Source of the DNA: UBA2287 sp037442025
Lineage (GTDB): Bacteria > Bacteroidota > Bacteroidia > Bacteroidales > Tenuifilaceae
DNA: 64,000 nt
Reading direction: 5' to 3'
Assembly (NCBI GenBank): GCA_037442025.1
Contig: JBBIRB010000004.1
Coordinates: forward strand, 1-64,000
A program made the position numbers and the translations under genes. This document shows, in pieces, positions 32,144 to 41,800 of this stretch; the first letter of the stretch is position 1; every line of letters starts with the position of its first letter. Below the pieces are notes generated by a model. That model saw only the letters and a program-made list of their open reading frames with translations, did not search any database and had not been told where the DNA came from.

Positions 32144-33325
32144 TTAGTTTGGGTTTGTCATTCTTCCAACAAAAACAATAGCTCCCGTTTCGCGATGCCT
32201 AATAAAGAAAAGGAATGGTCTGTTAGCAATAAAATCAATAAACATGGGCATTGCCTTACGAACAATAACAACCGCAGTGGCGGCCGCAGCCTCTGTGCCC
32301 TCTTCGCTAACCTCAACGAATGCTTTGTGATATACTTCGTCAATCTTCAAATCGGGTTTCTTCGTCATACGAGTAAAGTCGGCGCGATTGCTGAATGCTG
32401 TGGGCATTCCCAGAGCACTTAGCATAGGCTTCAGTTCGTGTTTGTTTTCGAATTTGAACTTTGGAAATGAAATACGCACATCGGCTTCTTCCATGTTGCC
32501 TGCCAGCAATGTAATAGTTTCATTGGAAAGGGATTGCTCAACCTTTTCCAATTCAATACCCTCATGGGGCAAAAGCACCAGCATCGAGAACACCTTGCCA
32601 GCATAGGGCATTTCGAGGGCAATGAACATTTCCGATTTGCTATATCGGTATTTTCCATCGCGGTTCATGAATTGGCAAGTAACCTTCTCGGTTGAGGAAG
32701 GGAAAAATGCATCGGATCGGGTGTTCTCTGGTAAAAATTTATTGTCCCATTGCCCTTTGAAGTGTATGGCGTTGGTTAATACTAGCGCAGTAAGGCCTGT
32801 TACTGAACCTCCGGGAAGAAGGTCCTTAATGCGGTTTTTAGTTTGTTGCTCAACCCAACGGTTTATTTTGAGACGCGAAGGCTCAGGGGAATTCCTGAAG
32901 TCCATTCGTGCCAGAGGCGCATTGTAGTTCTTTCGAACACCCCGAGTATAGCTATTTTGGAACTTATATTGCTTGTCGGCCCATAGTTTGTTGGCTAAAG
33001 AAATTTCAACACCTTTGGAGCCCGAGTTCAATAATAGTTTTTGAGTATTTCCAAAATCTTTATGAAAGCCTTTGTCGTTAAGTGGGAAGTACAGAACCTT
33101 CGACATTTCTGCCTGAGTTTCGCCATTCGCTCCTGCATAGGTCATACCCATAGCAATGGAAATGCTATATGGGGAAATGAATAAATTACACCTTTCGTTT
33201 TTCGATAGGTATTTATATAGGTCCAAAGCAAACGAGTTGGACGAAACGATGGCATCATTCTGGTTTTGAGCATGAGCAAAACCCAAACAAGCAATGCCAA
33301 TAATTGAGAGTATGGTAGTTTTCAT
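32144..33325 (-). CDS. Secreted serpin (serine protease inhibitor)
   Basis: The protein has 393 residues from the ATG at 33325, which begins a signal peptide (MKTTILSIIGIACLGFAHAQ). Serpin hallmarks include NAIHFKGQWDNKF, the hinge EVSEEGTEAAAATAVVI and the C-terminal NRPFLFFIRHRETGAIVFVG. The hinge has the small-residue P15-P9 pattern of inhibitory serpins. Counting as in antitrypsin gives P2-P1 Arg-Lys, hinting at a trypsin-like target, though loop length may shift this. It is exported to the periplasm or beyond. Serpins are patchily distributed in bacteria and may defend against host or competitor proteases. Confidence 0.93.
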   Translation of the reverse strand: MKTTILSIIGIACLGFAHAQNQNDAIVSSNSFALDLYKYLSKNERCNLFISPYSISIAMGMTYAGANGETQAEMSKVLYFPLNDKGFHKDFGNTQKLLLNSGSKGVEISLANKLWADKQYKFQNSYTRGVRKNYNAPLARMDFRNSPEPSRLKINRWVEQQTKNRIKDLLPGGSVTGLTALVLTNAIHFKGQWDNKFLPENTRSDAFFPSSTEKVTCQFMNRDGKYRYSKSEMFIALEMPYAGKVFSMLVLLPHEGIELEKVEQSLSNETITLLAGNMEEADVRISFPKFKFENKHELKPMLSALGMPTAFSNRADFTRMTKKPDLKIDEVYHKAFVEVSEEGTEAAAATAVVIVRKAMPMFIDFIANRPFLFFIRHRETGAIVFVGRMTNPN

Positions 33326-33497
33326 TTTAACTTGGTTTAAGGAAATAATTAAGGTAAATTTATGAAAAATAATTGCATAAAGAGTGCCATTGGTAAGCCC
33401 CTTAATTCTATTTACCAAAATTTAATAGAGTATTGTGGAATAAATTCAGGGTTGTATTTGTAAAATTTCCAAAACAACAGATTAATGCATATTGAAA

Positions 33498-33532
33498 AAG
33501 GCTCTAAAACATTTTGGTTATAGAGCCTTTTT
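33498..33532. terminator. Bidirectional terminator near tRNA-Leu
   Basis: AAAGGCTCTA pairs with TAGAGCCTTT around a 14-nt loop, with T runs on both strands. It lies just 3' of the tRNA-Leu gene on the minus strand. Confidence 0.8.
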
Positions 33533-33535
33533 GAG

Positions 33536-33619
33536 TACCCGGAGCCGGGGTCGAACCGGCACGGTATTGCTACCACTGGTGTTTGAGACCAGCGCGTCTA
33601 CCAATTCCGCCATCCGGGC
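33536..33619 (-). tRNA. tRNA-Leu (anticodon CAA)
   Basis: This 84-nt class II tRNA has acceptor GCCCGGA/TCCGGGT, D-arm GGCGGAATTGGTAGACGC, anticodon loop CTCAAAC (CAA, reading UUG), a long variable arm (TGGTAGCAATACCG) and T-arm GCCGGTTCGACCCCGGC. Confidence 0.95.
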
Positions 33620-33724
33620 AAGTTTAATTTTCGGTTTGCGAAGATAAACGCTTTTTTTTTATCGCCCAAAAAGTTGCAATGCAAATTTATTTACTTTGCT
33701 ATATGTTAAGATTGTAAATAGAAT

Positions 33725-35644
33725 TTAACGGGCGTTACCGGCTAGTTTTGCAACAATTAAGCTGCGAAGGGTGCTGTAAATGCCTTCAATATCGAGCCCA
33801 TTCTCTTGGTATAGTTCTAGCGGAGTGCCGTGCTCAATAAATTTATCGGGAAAGCCCAATCGCACAATCCGGTTGGTGTATGCCCTGTCGCAAAAGAATT
33901 CGGCAACAGCGCTGCCAAAGCCCCCCTTGAGGCAACCATCCTCAATGGTTACAATGGTATTGTAGCGTGATGCAATTTCATCCAGAAGGTTTTCGTCAAG
34001 CGGTTTAACAAATCGCATATTGTATTGGGCAACCGATATGCCTTCGAGGTCGAGCCGATCGATAGCTTCACTTACATAATTGCCAAGTGGGCCCAATGAG
34101 AGCACAACCATGTCGACTCCGTGCCGAACCAATTTCCCCTTACCCACTGCAAGCGATTTTAATGGCGTTTTCCATTCGGGCATAATTCCATTTCCACGGG
34201 GATAGCGAATAACCCAAGGTCCATTTTCAGGAAGTTGGGCAGTATACATCATGTCGCGAAGTTCCTCCTCGTTCATGGGTGAGCAAATGGTGAGATTGGG
34301 CACTGCCCTAAGGAAGGCAATATCGTATAGCCCATGATGCGTTGGACCATCGTCGCCAACTACCCCGGCTCGGTCGAGGCAAAGTACAACCTGAAGGTTT
34401 TGGAGGGCTACATCGTGAATTACTTGATCGTATGCCCGTTGAAGAAAGGATGAGTAAATATTGCAAAAAGGTAATTTGCCTTCAGCAGCCAGTCCTGCTG
34501 CAAATGTTACTGCATGCTGTTCTGCAATGCCCACATCGAAAACCCTATTGGGCATATTATCCATCATAAAGGTCATGGAGCAACCCGTGGCCATAGCTGG
34601 TGTAACTCCCACTATGTTTGGATTTGCTTGAGCGAGTTCCAAAAGGGTTTGCCCAAAAACATCCTGAAAACGCGGAGGAGTGGGAGTTTCGGGCTTGCTA
34701 ATAATCCGTTCTCCGGTCGACTTGTCGAAAACCCCGGGAGCATGCCAAATGGTTTGATTCTTTTCGGCTGGTTCGAAGCCCTTACCTTTTACTGTTAAAC
34801 AGTGGAGAATTTTGGGTCCGGGAATATTTTTTAAATCGTTGAGTATCTGAGTAAGGTAAACCACATCGTGTCCATCAATTGGACCAAAGTACCTAAAACC
34901 AAGAGCCTCGAAGTAATTGCTCTGCTTAATGAGAGCAGACTTGATGGCGTTTTCGAGTTTTTGAACCAGATTTCTGGAGCGGGGAATGAACCGATCGATA
35001 CGACCGAGCATATCCCATACTTCGTTTTTTACCTTATTGTATGTTTGCGAAGTGGTAATATCAACCAAATATTCCTTAAGGGCTCCAACGTTTTTGTCAA
35101 TGGCAATATTATTGTCGTTAAGGATAACCAACATGTTGGGCTTAAGCATTCCACCATTATTAAGGGCTTCAAAGGCCATACCACCGGTCATTGACCCATC
35201 GCCAATTACAGCAATAACCTGCCTGTTTTCGTTGTTTTGCTGCGCCGCTATAGCCATACCAAGTGCAGCTGAAATAGAAGTAGAGCTATGGCCTGTGCCA
35301 AACGAATCGAAGGGGCTCTCACTCCTTTTTGGAAAGCCGCTTATGCCGCCATACTTGCGATTGGTGTGAAAAACATCGCGACGACCCGTAAGTATTTTGT
35401 GGCCGTATGCCTGGTGACCAACGTCCCATACAATGCGATCGTAGGGTGTGTTAAATACATAATGTAGAGCGATGGTTAGCTCCACAACTCCTAAACTTGC
35501 TCCAAAATGACCGGGATTTGAAGAAACCACATCGATAATGAACTGCCTGAGCTCCTTGCTGAGCTGAGGTAATTCTTCCAACTTCAATTTTTTTAAATCT
35601 TCCGGATTGTCAATACTTCCAAGAAGTTTTTTTTCACTCGCCAT
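33725..35644 (-). CDS. dxs: 1-deoxy-D-xylulose-5-phosphate synthase
   Basis: The 639-residue thiamine-diphosphate enzyme condenses pyruvate and glyceraldehyde-3-phosphate in the first step of the MEP isoprenoid pathway. Visible features are SSNPGHFGASLGVVELTIAL, the ThDP motif GDGSMTGGMAFEALNNGG...ILNDN, GIAEQHAVTFAAGLA and the C-terminal VTIEDGCLKGGFGSAVAEF. It is full length. A polyprenyl synthase that would use downstream products lies at 43.2 kb. Confidence 0.96.
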   Translation of the reverse strand: MASEKKLLGSIDNPEDLKKLKLEELPQLSKELRQFIIDVVSSNPGHFGASLGVVELTIALHYVFNTPYDRIVWDVGHQAYGHKILTGRRDVFHTNRKYGGISGFPKRSESPFDSFGTGHSSTSISAALGMAIAAQQNNENRQVIAVIGDGSMTGGMAFEALNNGGMLKPNMLVILNDNNIAIDKNVGALKEYLVDITTSQTYNKVKNEVWDMLGRIDRFIPRSRNLVQKLENAIKSALIKQSNYFEALGFRYFGPIDGHDVVYLTQILNDLKNIPGPKILHCLTVKGKGFEPAEKNQTIWHAPGVFDKSTGERIISKPETPTPPRFQDVFGQTLLELAQANPNIVGVTPAMATGCSMTFMMDNMPNRVFDVGIAEQHAVTFAAGLAAEGKLPFCNIYSSFLQRAYDQVIHDVALQNLQVVLCLDRAGVVGDDGPTHHGLYDIAFLRAVPNLTICSPMNEEELRDMMYTAQLPENGPWVIRYPRGNGIMPEWKTPLKSLAVGKGKLVRHGVDMVVLSLGPLGNYVSEAIDRLDLEGISVAQYNMRFVKPLDENLLDEIASRYNTIVTIEDGCLKGGFGSAVAEFFCDRAYTNRIVRLGFPDKFIEHGTPLELYQENGLDIEGIYSTLRSLIVAKLAGNAR

Positions 35645-35837
35645 TACATAAAATTAACTTGGGGTAAATATATAACAAAAATAAAACTTTAAAGTTGAGA
35701 ATATGTACCTAACCAACTATCAAAAACTCTACCTGCACCTAACGGCAGTTGCATTAAAATTGATTAGCAATTCCTCAGGCGAACCAGAATAATTAGTATA
35801 TTTGCTAGAGTAATCAATTCATGCAAAAACCCTGAAA

Positions 35838-36863
35838 ATGAAAAAGACAGTTCAAATTATTCCTATTTTAACGATTGCTATCCTTTTTTCTTGTGTTCCT
35901 GCTAAAGAGTTTCAAAAGTTACAGGATCAGAATCAGAAGTGCGAGGAGGAGCGAGAAAGATTTTCGATTGAAAATGCTGGGCTAAACGTTAAACTCACCG
36001 AAGCCAATGCTAAAATTCGGGTTTTCGATAAAGAATTGGAGCAGTTGAAACGCGATAGCGCCACAAGGGTAATTGAGCTAATTAGGTTGAAAGAGGATAA
36101 CGATAAGCTTAGTAGCCGTTATGCCGAACTTCAGCAGGTTCAAGAGGGTTTTGCCAGTGGTAATCAGAAGGAAACCCGAAGAATTCTTGCGCAACTACAG
36201 GCTACCCAGGAGGAACTTCAGATTAAGGAGGACGCTCTGAAGGAGCTTGAACGTAAGTTGAATAACAGAAGGAAGGAGTTGGATGAGTCCATGGCAAAAT
36301 TCAATTCCATGAAGGCCGAGCTCGATGAAAGAAATGCCCGACTTATAGAATTGGAAAAAATCCTCGCCAGAAAGGACTCTGCCGTTTCAGCGCTACGAAG
36401 AAGGGTTTCCGATGCACTTTTCGGATTCGAAGGCAAGGGCTTGAGCGTTAAAATTCAAAATGGTAAAGTATATGTTTCGCTCGACGAAAAATTGCTATTT
36501 AAATCGGGAAGCCATGTTGTTGAGACAAATGGAGTTGCAGCTCTTAAACAACTTATTCCCGTTTTAGAGCAAAATAAGGATATTAACATAATGGTAGAGG
36601 GGCATACCGACGACGTTCGATTCCCTCCACGAGGTGAATTGCTCGATAATTGGGACTTAAGTGTTAAACGCGCAACGTCTATTGTACGAATTCTTTTAAC
36701 CAATTCCAAAATCGATCCCAAGCGTATTACAGCATCGGGCCGAAGCGAATTTCTACCTGTCGATCCTGCTAAAACACCCGAAGCGCGTCAGAAAAACCGA
36801 CGAACTGAAATTATTTTAACACCTAAACTCGACGAAATTCTTGATATACTGGAGACAAACTAA
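35838..36863 (+). CDS. OmpA-family lipoprotein with coiled coil
   Basis: This 341-residue protein has a lipoprotein signal (MKKTVQIIPILTIAILFSC, Cys19), then a long Glu/Lys-rich coiled coil (about 25-195) and a C-terminal OmpA/Pal domain (about 215-335) with the peptidoglycan-binding pattern VEGHTDDV...NWDLSVKRA..IVR and GRSEFLPV...R.KNRRTEI. It would tether the outer membrane to peptidoglycan across the periplasm. A TATATTTG at 35797-35804 is a possible promoter element. Confidence 0.9.
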   Translation: MKKTVQIIPILTIAILFSCVPAKEFQKLQDQNQKCEEERERFSIENAGLNVKLTEANAKIRVFDKELEQLKRDSATRVIELIRLKEDNDKLSSRYAELQQVQEGFASGNQKETRRILAQLQATQEELQIKEDALKELERKLNNRRKELDESMAKFNSMKAELDERNARLIELEKILARKDSAVSALRRRVSDALFGFEGKGLSVKIQNGKVYVSLDEKLLFKSGSHVVETNGVAALKQLIPVLEQNKDINIMVEGHTDDVRFPPRGELLDNWDLSVKRATSIVRILLTNSKIDPKRITASGRSEFLPVDPAKTPEARQKNRRTEIILTPKLDEILDILETN

Positions 36864-36901
36864 ACAGTTAACCCATAAAATTGAACTTAAAACCCATTGC
36901 C

Positions 36902-38059
36902 ATGAAAAGAAAACATATACTTTTTGTTCTGATTCTCCTATTTGGGGCTATTGGGGTTTACCTTGCTGTGCCTCAAAATCATTACATTGTTCGGGCACTC
37001 ATTCACCAAAAACCCGACATAGACGATTATAAAATATTTGCCAACAGAACTATTGAGAAGGGAGCGCCACAACCCTGGCAATCGCATCCAATGTATAATT
37101 CGTACGACCTTACGTTGGAAGAACGCACGACAATTGAAGGGTATAAAACCGTTGCCTTTTTGGTAGCTCGCGACTCACAGTTGCTGTGGGAGGCATACTG
37201 GGATGGATACGGAACAGAGTCGCTATCGAATTCATTTTCAATGGCCAAAAGTATTGTGAGCTTGCTAATAGGCTGTGCAATCGACGATGGCTACATAAAA
37301 AGCATCGATCAACCAATTTCCGATTTTATACCCGAGTTTAAAAGCGATGAGAGAAACAATATTACCATAAGGCAGGTGCTTCAAATGAGTTCGGGATTAA
37401 GTTGGGATGAAGCATATGCCAGCCTTTTTTCAATAACAACCAAGGCTTACTACGGAAAGGATGTCCGTTCTTTGGCTGTTAATCAGAAAGTAATAGCAGA
37501 ACCGGGTAAAGCATACAACTACCTGAGTGGCGACACGCAGTTGTTGTCGCATATTGTTGCTGTAGCAACAGGAAAAACCCTCAGCCAATACGCATCAGAG
37601 CGTATTTGGAAACCTATTGGTGCAGAGCATGATGCTCTTTGGAGCCTTGACAGGGAAGGTGGGTACGAAAAAGCATACTGCTGCTTCAATTCCAATGCAC
37701 GCGATTTTGCACGCTTAGGGAGATTAATGCTCCACCGTGGCAATTGGGATGGAAAACAAGTTGTTTCTCAGGAGTACGTCGATTTGGCTCTTGCCCCAGC
37801 CAGTCATCTTTCCGACCCTGAATTAGGTGGAAAGCCAAATCAACGGTACGGTTTGCAATGGTGGTTTGTTAACCATAAGGGAATTAACGTATCGTTTGCA
37901 CGGGGAATAAAGGGTCAGTACATTTTCATTGTTCCCGAACTCAATCTTGTTGCCGTTAGGCTGGGTCATACTCGAAGCGATGAGAGAATAGAAGGGAACC
38001 CACTTGATATTTACCAGTTTCTCGATATTGCGCTGAATATAAATCGTTCCGTGCAATAA
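36902..38059 (+). CDS. Serine hydrolase, beta-lactamase class C/PBP4* family
   Basis: The protein has 385 residues from the ATG at 36902, which gives a signal/anchor segment (KHILFVLILLFGAIGVYLAV). The catalytic SxxK motif is SMAK in LSNSFSMAKSIVSLLIG, and the second motif is around YNYLSGD (Tyr nucleophile activator). These enzymes include esterases, D-aminopeptidases and peptidoglycan hydrolases, and resistance function is not implied. It acts in the periplasm. It follows the OmpA lipoprotein gene by 38 bp. Confidence 0.85.
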   Translation: MKRKHILFVLILLFGAIGVYLAVPQNHYIVRALIHQKPDIDDYKIFANRTIEKGAPQPWQSHPMYNSYDLTLEERTTIEGYKTVAFLVARDSQLLWEAYWDGYGTESLSNSFSMAKSIVSLLIGCAIDDGYIKSIDQPISDFIPEFKSDERNNITIRQVLQMSSGLSWDEAYASLFSITTKAYYGKDVRSLAVNQKVIAEPGKAYNYLSGDTQLLSHIVAVATGKTLSQYASERIWKPIGAEHDALWSLDREGGYEKAYCCFNSNARDFARLGRLMLHRGNWDGKQVVSQEYVDLALAPASHLSDPELGGKPNQRYGLQWWFVNHKGINVSFARGIKGQYIFIVPELNLVAVRLGHTRSDERIEGNPLDIYQFLDIALNINRSVQ

Positions 38060-38233
38060 ATTGCAGTAAGTAAGAAACCTTGGACTTTCCAAATGGTCGA
38101 TATTTGCCCCATCAAAATCTATGTTTTTTCGTTGTGTTAATTCATGAAGAAGAATAATTCACAGGGAACCACATGGTTGATGCAGCGATTCAAGTGGTGA
38201 CATTTTGGAAAGCCCAATTATTTTTAATTACCC

Positions 38234-39421
38234 ATGAACGATAAATTGAGAGTTAAATTATTGGCCTTCCCTGCGGCCGATACAACCCTTTTCACACGCG
38301 CAAAAAAGAGACTTTCGAAGCTGTTTCATCAGGATCGAATAGAGTTTGTAAGCCAACAGCCCGATATATTGGTTTTTTTAACCGGCGGATCGGAGCGGGC
38401 TGCCTTGCATTCGCTACATAGGAACAGTTTTTATCTTATGATAGCTTCATCTATTGAGAACTCGTGGGCAGCAGCAACCGAAGTAAAGGCATGGATGAAC
38501 CAGAACGGAATTTCGAGCCTGCTTATCGATGAAAATGATGCCGAGGCCCATGAGGTAATTGAAGCCCTTTATAGGGTGAAGAACGGTTTGCGACGATTGA
38601 ACGGGAAAAAATTCGGACTTATTGGAAAACCCTCCGAATGGCTGGTCGCATCTGTAATCGATCCCTTCATTATTCAATCTAAATTGGGTGTTGAGCAAAT
38701 CGATTTACCCTGGGAAATGGCCAAGCCATCGAACGAGAAGGAAGTGGCCAGTGACTTTATGAATTTTTTTAAAACACAGAGCAATTTAGAAGTTCATTTA
38801 GCAGGAAGGGTGTACGAGTCGTTGGTGAGTGTTATTCGATGCAACGATTTATCGGCCTTAACCATAGAGTGTTTCCCTTTGGCACAGAAGTGTAACACCA
38901 CAGCCTGTTTGGCACTGTCTAAACTCTCAATGGATGGAATTCCTGCTGGTTGCGAGGGAGATACCTGCAGCATGATTGGGATGATGATTTCGAAAGAGAT
39001 TTTTGGTATTGTTCCCTGGATGGCCAATGTGGCTAATGTTAATAATTCCGGATTGCTTCTTGCTCATTGTACCGTACCAGCCAATATGTTAACTGCCTTT
39101 AGCCTCGAAACGCATTTTGAAACGGACATGGGAGTAGCCATTAAAGGTGAATTCCGATACAACGAAGTAACCCTTTTCCGGGTCGAAAATAATTTGTCGC
39201 GCTTGTTTGCAGCCACAGCACGCGTAATCCCATCGAAGTATGTGAAAGATGCCTGCAGAACCCAAGTTACATTTGAGATTGACGAGAAAACGAAAAAGTA
39301 TTTTCTTGAATCACCCCTGGGAAATCATCATTTGGTAGTTCCCAGTAACAGGCTAAAGGAGTTTTGGTTTGTCGCTAAAATATTAGGGATGGAAATAATT
39401 CCAGAATTTTCATTGCAATAA
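38234..39421 (+). CDS. L-fucose/L-arabinose isomerase-like protein
   Basis: The 395-residue cytosolic protein resembles the FucI/AraA fold in its C-terminal half: LTIECFPLAQKCNTTACLAL, then PAGCEGDTCSMIGMMIS with a conserved Glu and Asp, AHCTVP with a His, and GVAIKGEFRYNEVTLFRV. FucI/AraA enzymes interconvert aldoses and ketoses with Mn2+ bound by Glu, Asp and His. The N-terminal half is diverged and shorter than in FucI (about 590 residues). Substrate and activity are uncertain. Monocistronic between the serine hydrolase and a repeat-bearing gap. Confidence 0.65.
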   Translation: MNDKLRVKLLAFPAADTTLFTRAKKRLSKLFHQDRIEFVSQQPDILVFLTGGSERAALHSLHRNSFYLMIASSIENSWAAATEVKAWMNQNGISSLLIDENDAEAHEVIEALYRVKNGLRRLNGKKFGLIGKPSEWLVASVIDPFIIQSKLGVEQIDLPWEMAKPSNEKEVASDFMNFFKTQSNLEVHLAGRVYESLVSVIRCNDLSALTIECFPLAQKCNTTACLALSKLSMDGIPAGCEGDTCSMIGMMISKEIFGIVPWMANVANVNNSGLLLAHCTVPANMLTAFSLETHFETDMGVAIKGEFRYNEVTLFRVENNLSRLFAATARVIPSKYVKDACRTQVTFEIDEKTKKYFLESPLGNHHLVVPSNRLKEFWFVAKILGMEIIPEFSLQ

Positions 39422-39782
39422 CCTTGTGAAACACCCATTTAAGCCAGCGTGCACAAATTCCCATGAAAAATTATGGGTGCCTGCCCGACAGGCAGGCAGG
39501 TTGCATCAGGCCGACATTGACTGTTCAAGGCGCAAATGTAACCTATTGTAGAAACTGTTTATTTTATTGGGAGAAGCGAAAATATATCTTCAAATATTCA
39601 CTTGGACGAGCTGGAGAATCTATTTGTCGGAATGCGCAACCCCCTTGGTACAGGTGTTGCAACCAATAACCTAGGTAGCCAAATTAATGAAGGTTTTTCG
39701 TAAAACGCTCCTTCCCCAAGGACCAATGGCTCAGGAAGGGTTCGGCTTACTTCACACTAAAGTTTAATATTCTATAGTTCTA
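39422..39782. other. Intergenic region with repeat and small hairpin
   Basis: This 361-bp gap contains repeat copy 2 (39427-39550). It also has a possible hairpin near 39710-39740 (CCTTCC pairing with GGAAGG) ahead of the methyltransferase gene. Reading frames here translate the palindrome as PDRQAG and are not genes. Confidence 0.45.
39427..39550. repeat. Interspersed repeat with GC-rich palindrome, copy 2
   Basis: TGAAACACCCATTTAAG through GCACAAA (39427-39457) matches 8650-8680 with about four differences. It is followed by TGCCTGCCCGACAGGCAGGC and a GGTTGCATC block also seen in copy 1, and a TTGTAGAAA near the end of both. The spacing between blocks differs. Confidence 0.7.
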
Positions 39783-40571
39783 ATGGAAAAAGAAAGCAGA
39801 ATTTTAACCCTTGAGGAGAGCGTTGTAAGGGCCATGGATGGGTCAGATATCGATCTTTTCCCCTATTTGCCTTACATTCTTCAGGATTTATGGGAAATTG
39901 GTACCGACCCTTCTGTCGTTATTCGTTTCATACAGAAAAACTTCGACTCCTTTCAGAACCTAAAAGTTCTCGATTTGGGAAGTGGTAAAGGGGCGGTTTC
40001 TGTAAGGGTTGCTGCCGAATTGAAATGCCATTGTCACGGAGTCGATGCAATACCCGAATTTGTATTGTTTTCGAAGCAAAAAGCCATTGAGTTTGTAGTT
40101 GACCACTTATGCCTGTTCGAGGTTGGAGATATCCGACAGAGCATAACCTCGTTGCCTCCATACAATGTTATTGTACTAGGTGCCATTGGGCCGGTTTTAG
40201 GAAACCATTTCGAAACCCTCACCAAGCTCTCTCCGTGTTTGGCCCCCAATGGATTGATAATAGCTGACGATGCCTATAGTAGCGAAAATTCAGACTACCG
40301 AAATCCTAATGTTCTAACTAGGTCGGCTATTCTGCAGCAAATTGCAGCGGCAGGTATGATGCTGATAGACGAGGAGATTGTAGAAAGTGGCTCTTTTGCA
40401 GAAACTGATGATTTTATACTTAGTTGTATTAAAAAGAGGTGCCTGGAACTAGTAGAAGAATACCCTAGAAAGGCCACCCTCTTTCTGAGTTACATTGCAA
40501 ACCAAGAAAGGGAAACCCATGCGCTGCGAAACAATTTAATCTGTTCAACTATGGCCATTCGAAAAGTTTAG
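39783..40571 (+). CDS. SAM-dependent methyltransferase, class I
   Basis: The 262-residue protein has the Rossmann motif I VLDLGSGKGAVSVRVA (about 62-77), motif II GVDAIPEF (about 88-95) and a motif IV-like IVLGAIGPVLG. The substrate is unknown; the N-terminal helix bundle (1-55) resembles small-molecule methyltransferases. It overlaps the convergent CapA-like gene by 4 bp. Confidence 0.82.
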   Translation: MEKESRILTLEESVVRAMDGSDIDLFPYLPYILQDLWEIGTDPSVVIRFIQKNFDSFQNLKVLDLGSGKGAVSVRVAAELKCHCHGVDAIPEFVLFSKQKAIEFVVDHLCLFEVGDIRQSITSLPPYNVIVLGAIGPVLGNHFETLTKLSPCLAPNGLIIADDAYSSENSDYRNPNVLTRSAILQQIAAAGMMLIDEEIVESGSFAETDDFILSCIKKRCLELVEEYPRKATLFLSYIANQERETHALRNNLICSTMAIRKV

Positions 40572-41800
40572 CGAACGCTAATTGCTTGAAATGGAATGTG
40601 CACATTGGGCTGTTTCTTTCTCCAGGGAACTATTCTTCGCAACCTCTCGGGGGGTAACTTTTCTTCATCAATGCTACTCCATGGCAAAAGCCACCTGCCG
40701 TCTCTGAAATGTATTTCGGGAGTGTTGAAGTTTTCTTTTCCAAAAAGTTTTCGCGAATCGGAAGCAAATTCGGTGACAAGCTGCTCGTAGTCAATGCTGA
40801 AATAATCGGGTATTTGTTCGTATTTTGAAACGGGTAGAACCTGAAATGCCCGCTTTCCGTTTTTTAAAGGAGTATGTACCCATACTAAAATGTGGCCTGC
40901 ATGCGTAATTCGAGTGCCACCTTTACCCTTTTCAATTCGAATTGCAGCAATGGCTCCTCCATTCCTGTATCTGTTTCGCTGGTTCGAAACGAAATTGCCA
41001 AGGGAGTAAACCGCAACGCGACCTACTGTGCTATCGGTGTCGAACGAGCATTCCATACGCTGTAAAACATGTGGGTGCGAACCAATTACTATTCTTATAC
41101 CCAAATTTTGCATGAACGATGTGAGTTTCAGCTGTTCAATATTGGGCGAACTTTGGTATTCGTTACCCCAGTGCATGAAGGCAATAACCTCGTCTACATT
41201 TATTTTTTTTGCCTTTTCGAAATCGTTTCGAATTTGTATTGTGTCAATTAGGTTCACAATGGTAGGTGCTGGTATGGGTATGCCATTGGTACCATAAGTA
41301 TAATTAAGCAGTGCAACCCTTATCTCGTTTCGCTCAATGAGTAACGGATAGGTTGAGTCCTTGTTTTCCTGGTTTTTATATGTTCCAGCAAATGGGATTG
41401 AACGTTGGTTAAGAGCATCGATTGTTCGAATAATACCGTTTTTCCCTCGGTCAACAGAATGGTTGTTTGCCGTAACCAGAGTGGTAACACCTGAACTCTT
41501 TAGGGCATCGGCAAGCGCGTCGGGCGAACTGAACTGTGGATAACCTGCATAGGGCTCACCAGCTAAGGTTACTTCTAAATTGGCAATGACAACGTCGGCT
41601 AGCTTGAATACAGGGGCAACGCGAGAGAATACGCTATCGTACGAATAGGTTCCGGTTTTATCATCGAATGCTGCTTTTATTTGCATACCATGCCCCATAA
41701 CATCGCCAACGAACATGATTATCATGGACCCTGAGCCAGCGTTCTGGGCGATTGCCCCGAGAGAGGTTAAAAGTAAAGCAATTAGAAGAAAAAGTTTCAT
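40568..41800 (-). CDS. CapA/PgsA-family metallophosphatase-like protein
   Basis: The protein has 410 residues from the ATG at 41800, giving a signal peptide (MKLFLLIALLLTSLGAIAQ). The CapA signature MFVGDVMGHG is followed by VVIANLEVTLAGEP, VTTLVTANNHSVDRG, AFMHWGNEYQ and IGSHPHVLQ, the metal-site pattern of the calcineurin-like fold. The family includes CapA of Bacillus poly-gamma-glutamate capsule synthesis, but most bacterial members are of unknown function. No capB/C genes are near, so a capsule role is not supported. Confidence 0.85.
   Translation of the reverse strand: MKLFLLIALLLTSLGAIAQNAGSGSMIIMFVGDVMGHGMQIKAAFDDKTGTYSYDSVFSRVAPVFKLADVVIANLEVTLAGEPYAGYPQFSSPDALADALKSSGVTTLVTANNHSVDRGKNGIIRTIDALNQRSIPFAGTYKNQENKDSTYPLLIERNEIRVALLNYTYGTNGIPIPAPTIVNLIDTIQIRNDFEKAKKINVDEVIAFMHWGNEYQSSPNIEQLKLTSFMQNLGIRIVIGSHPHVLQRMECSFDTDSTVGRVAVYSLGNFVSNQRNRYRNGGAIAAIRIEKGKGGTRITHAGHILVWVHTPLKNGKRAFQVLPVSKYEQIPDYFSIDYEQLVTEFASDSRKLFGKENFNTPEIHFRDGRWLLPWSSIDEEKLPPERLRRIVPWRKKQPNVHIPFQAISVR

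Noticed and set aside
36902..38059. Beta-lactamase resistance gene
   Set aside because: The SxxK serine hydrolase family is broad, and sequence alone here gives no sign of antibiotic hydrolysis.
39463..39669. Small ORF containing PDRQAG
   Set aside because: The peptide is the translation of the CCTGCC palindrome in an intergenic repeat; no start context or family support.
40568..41800. Capsule (poly-gamma-glutamate) synthesis locus
   Set aside because: Only the CapA-like protein is present; capB and capC partners are absent nearby.
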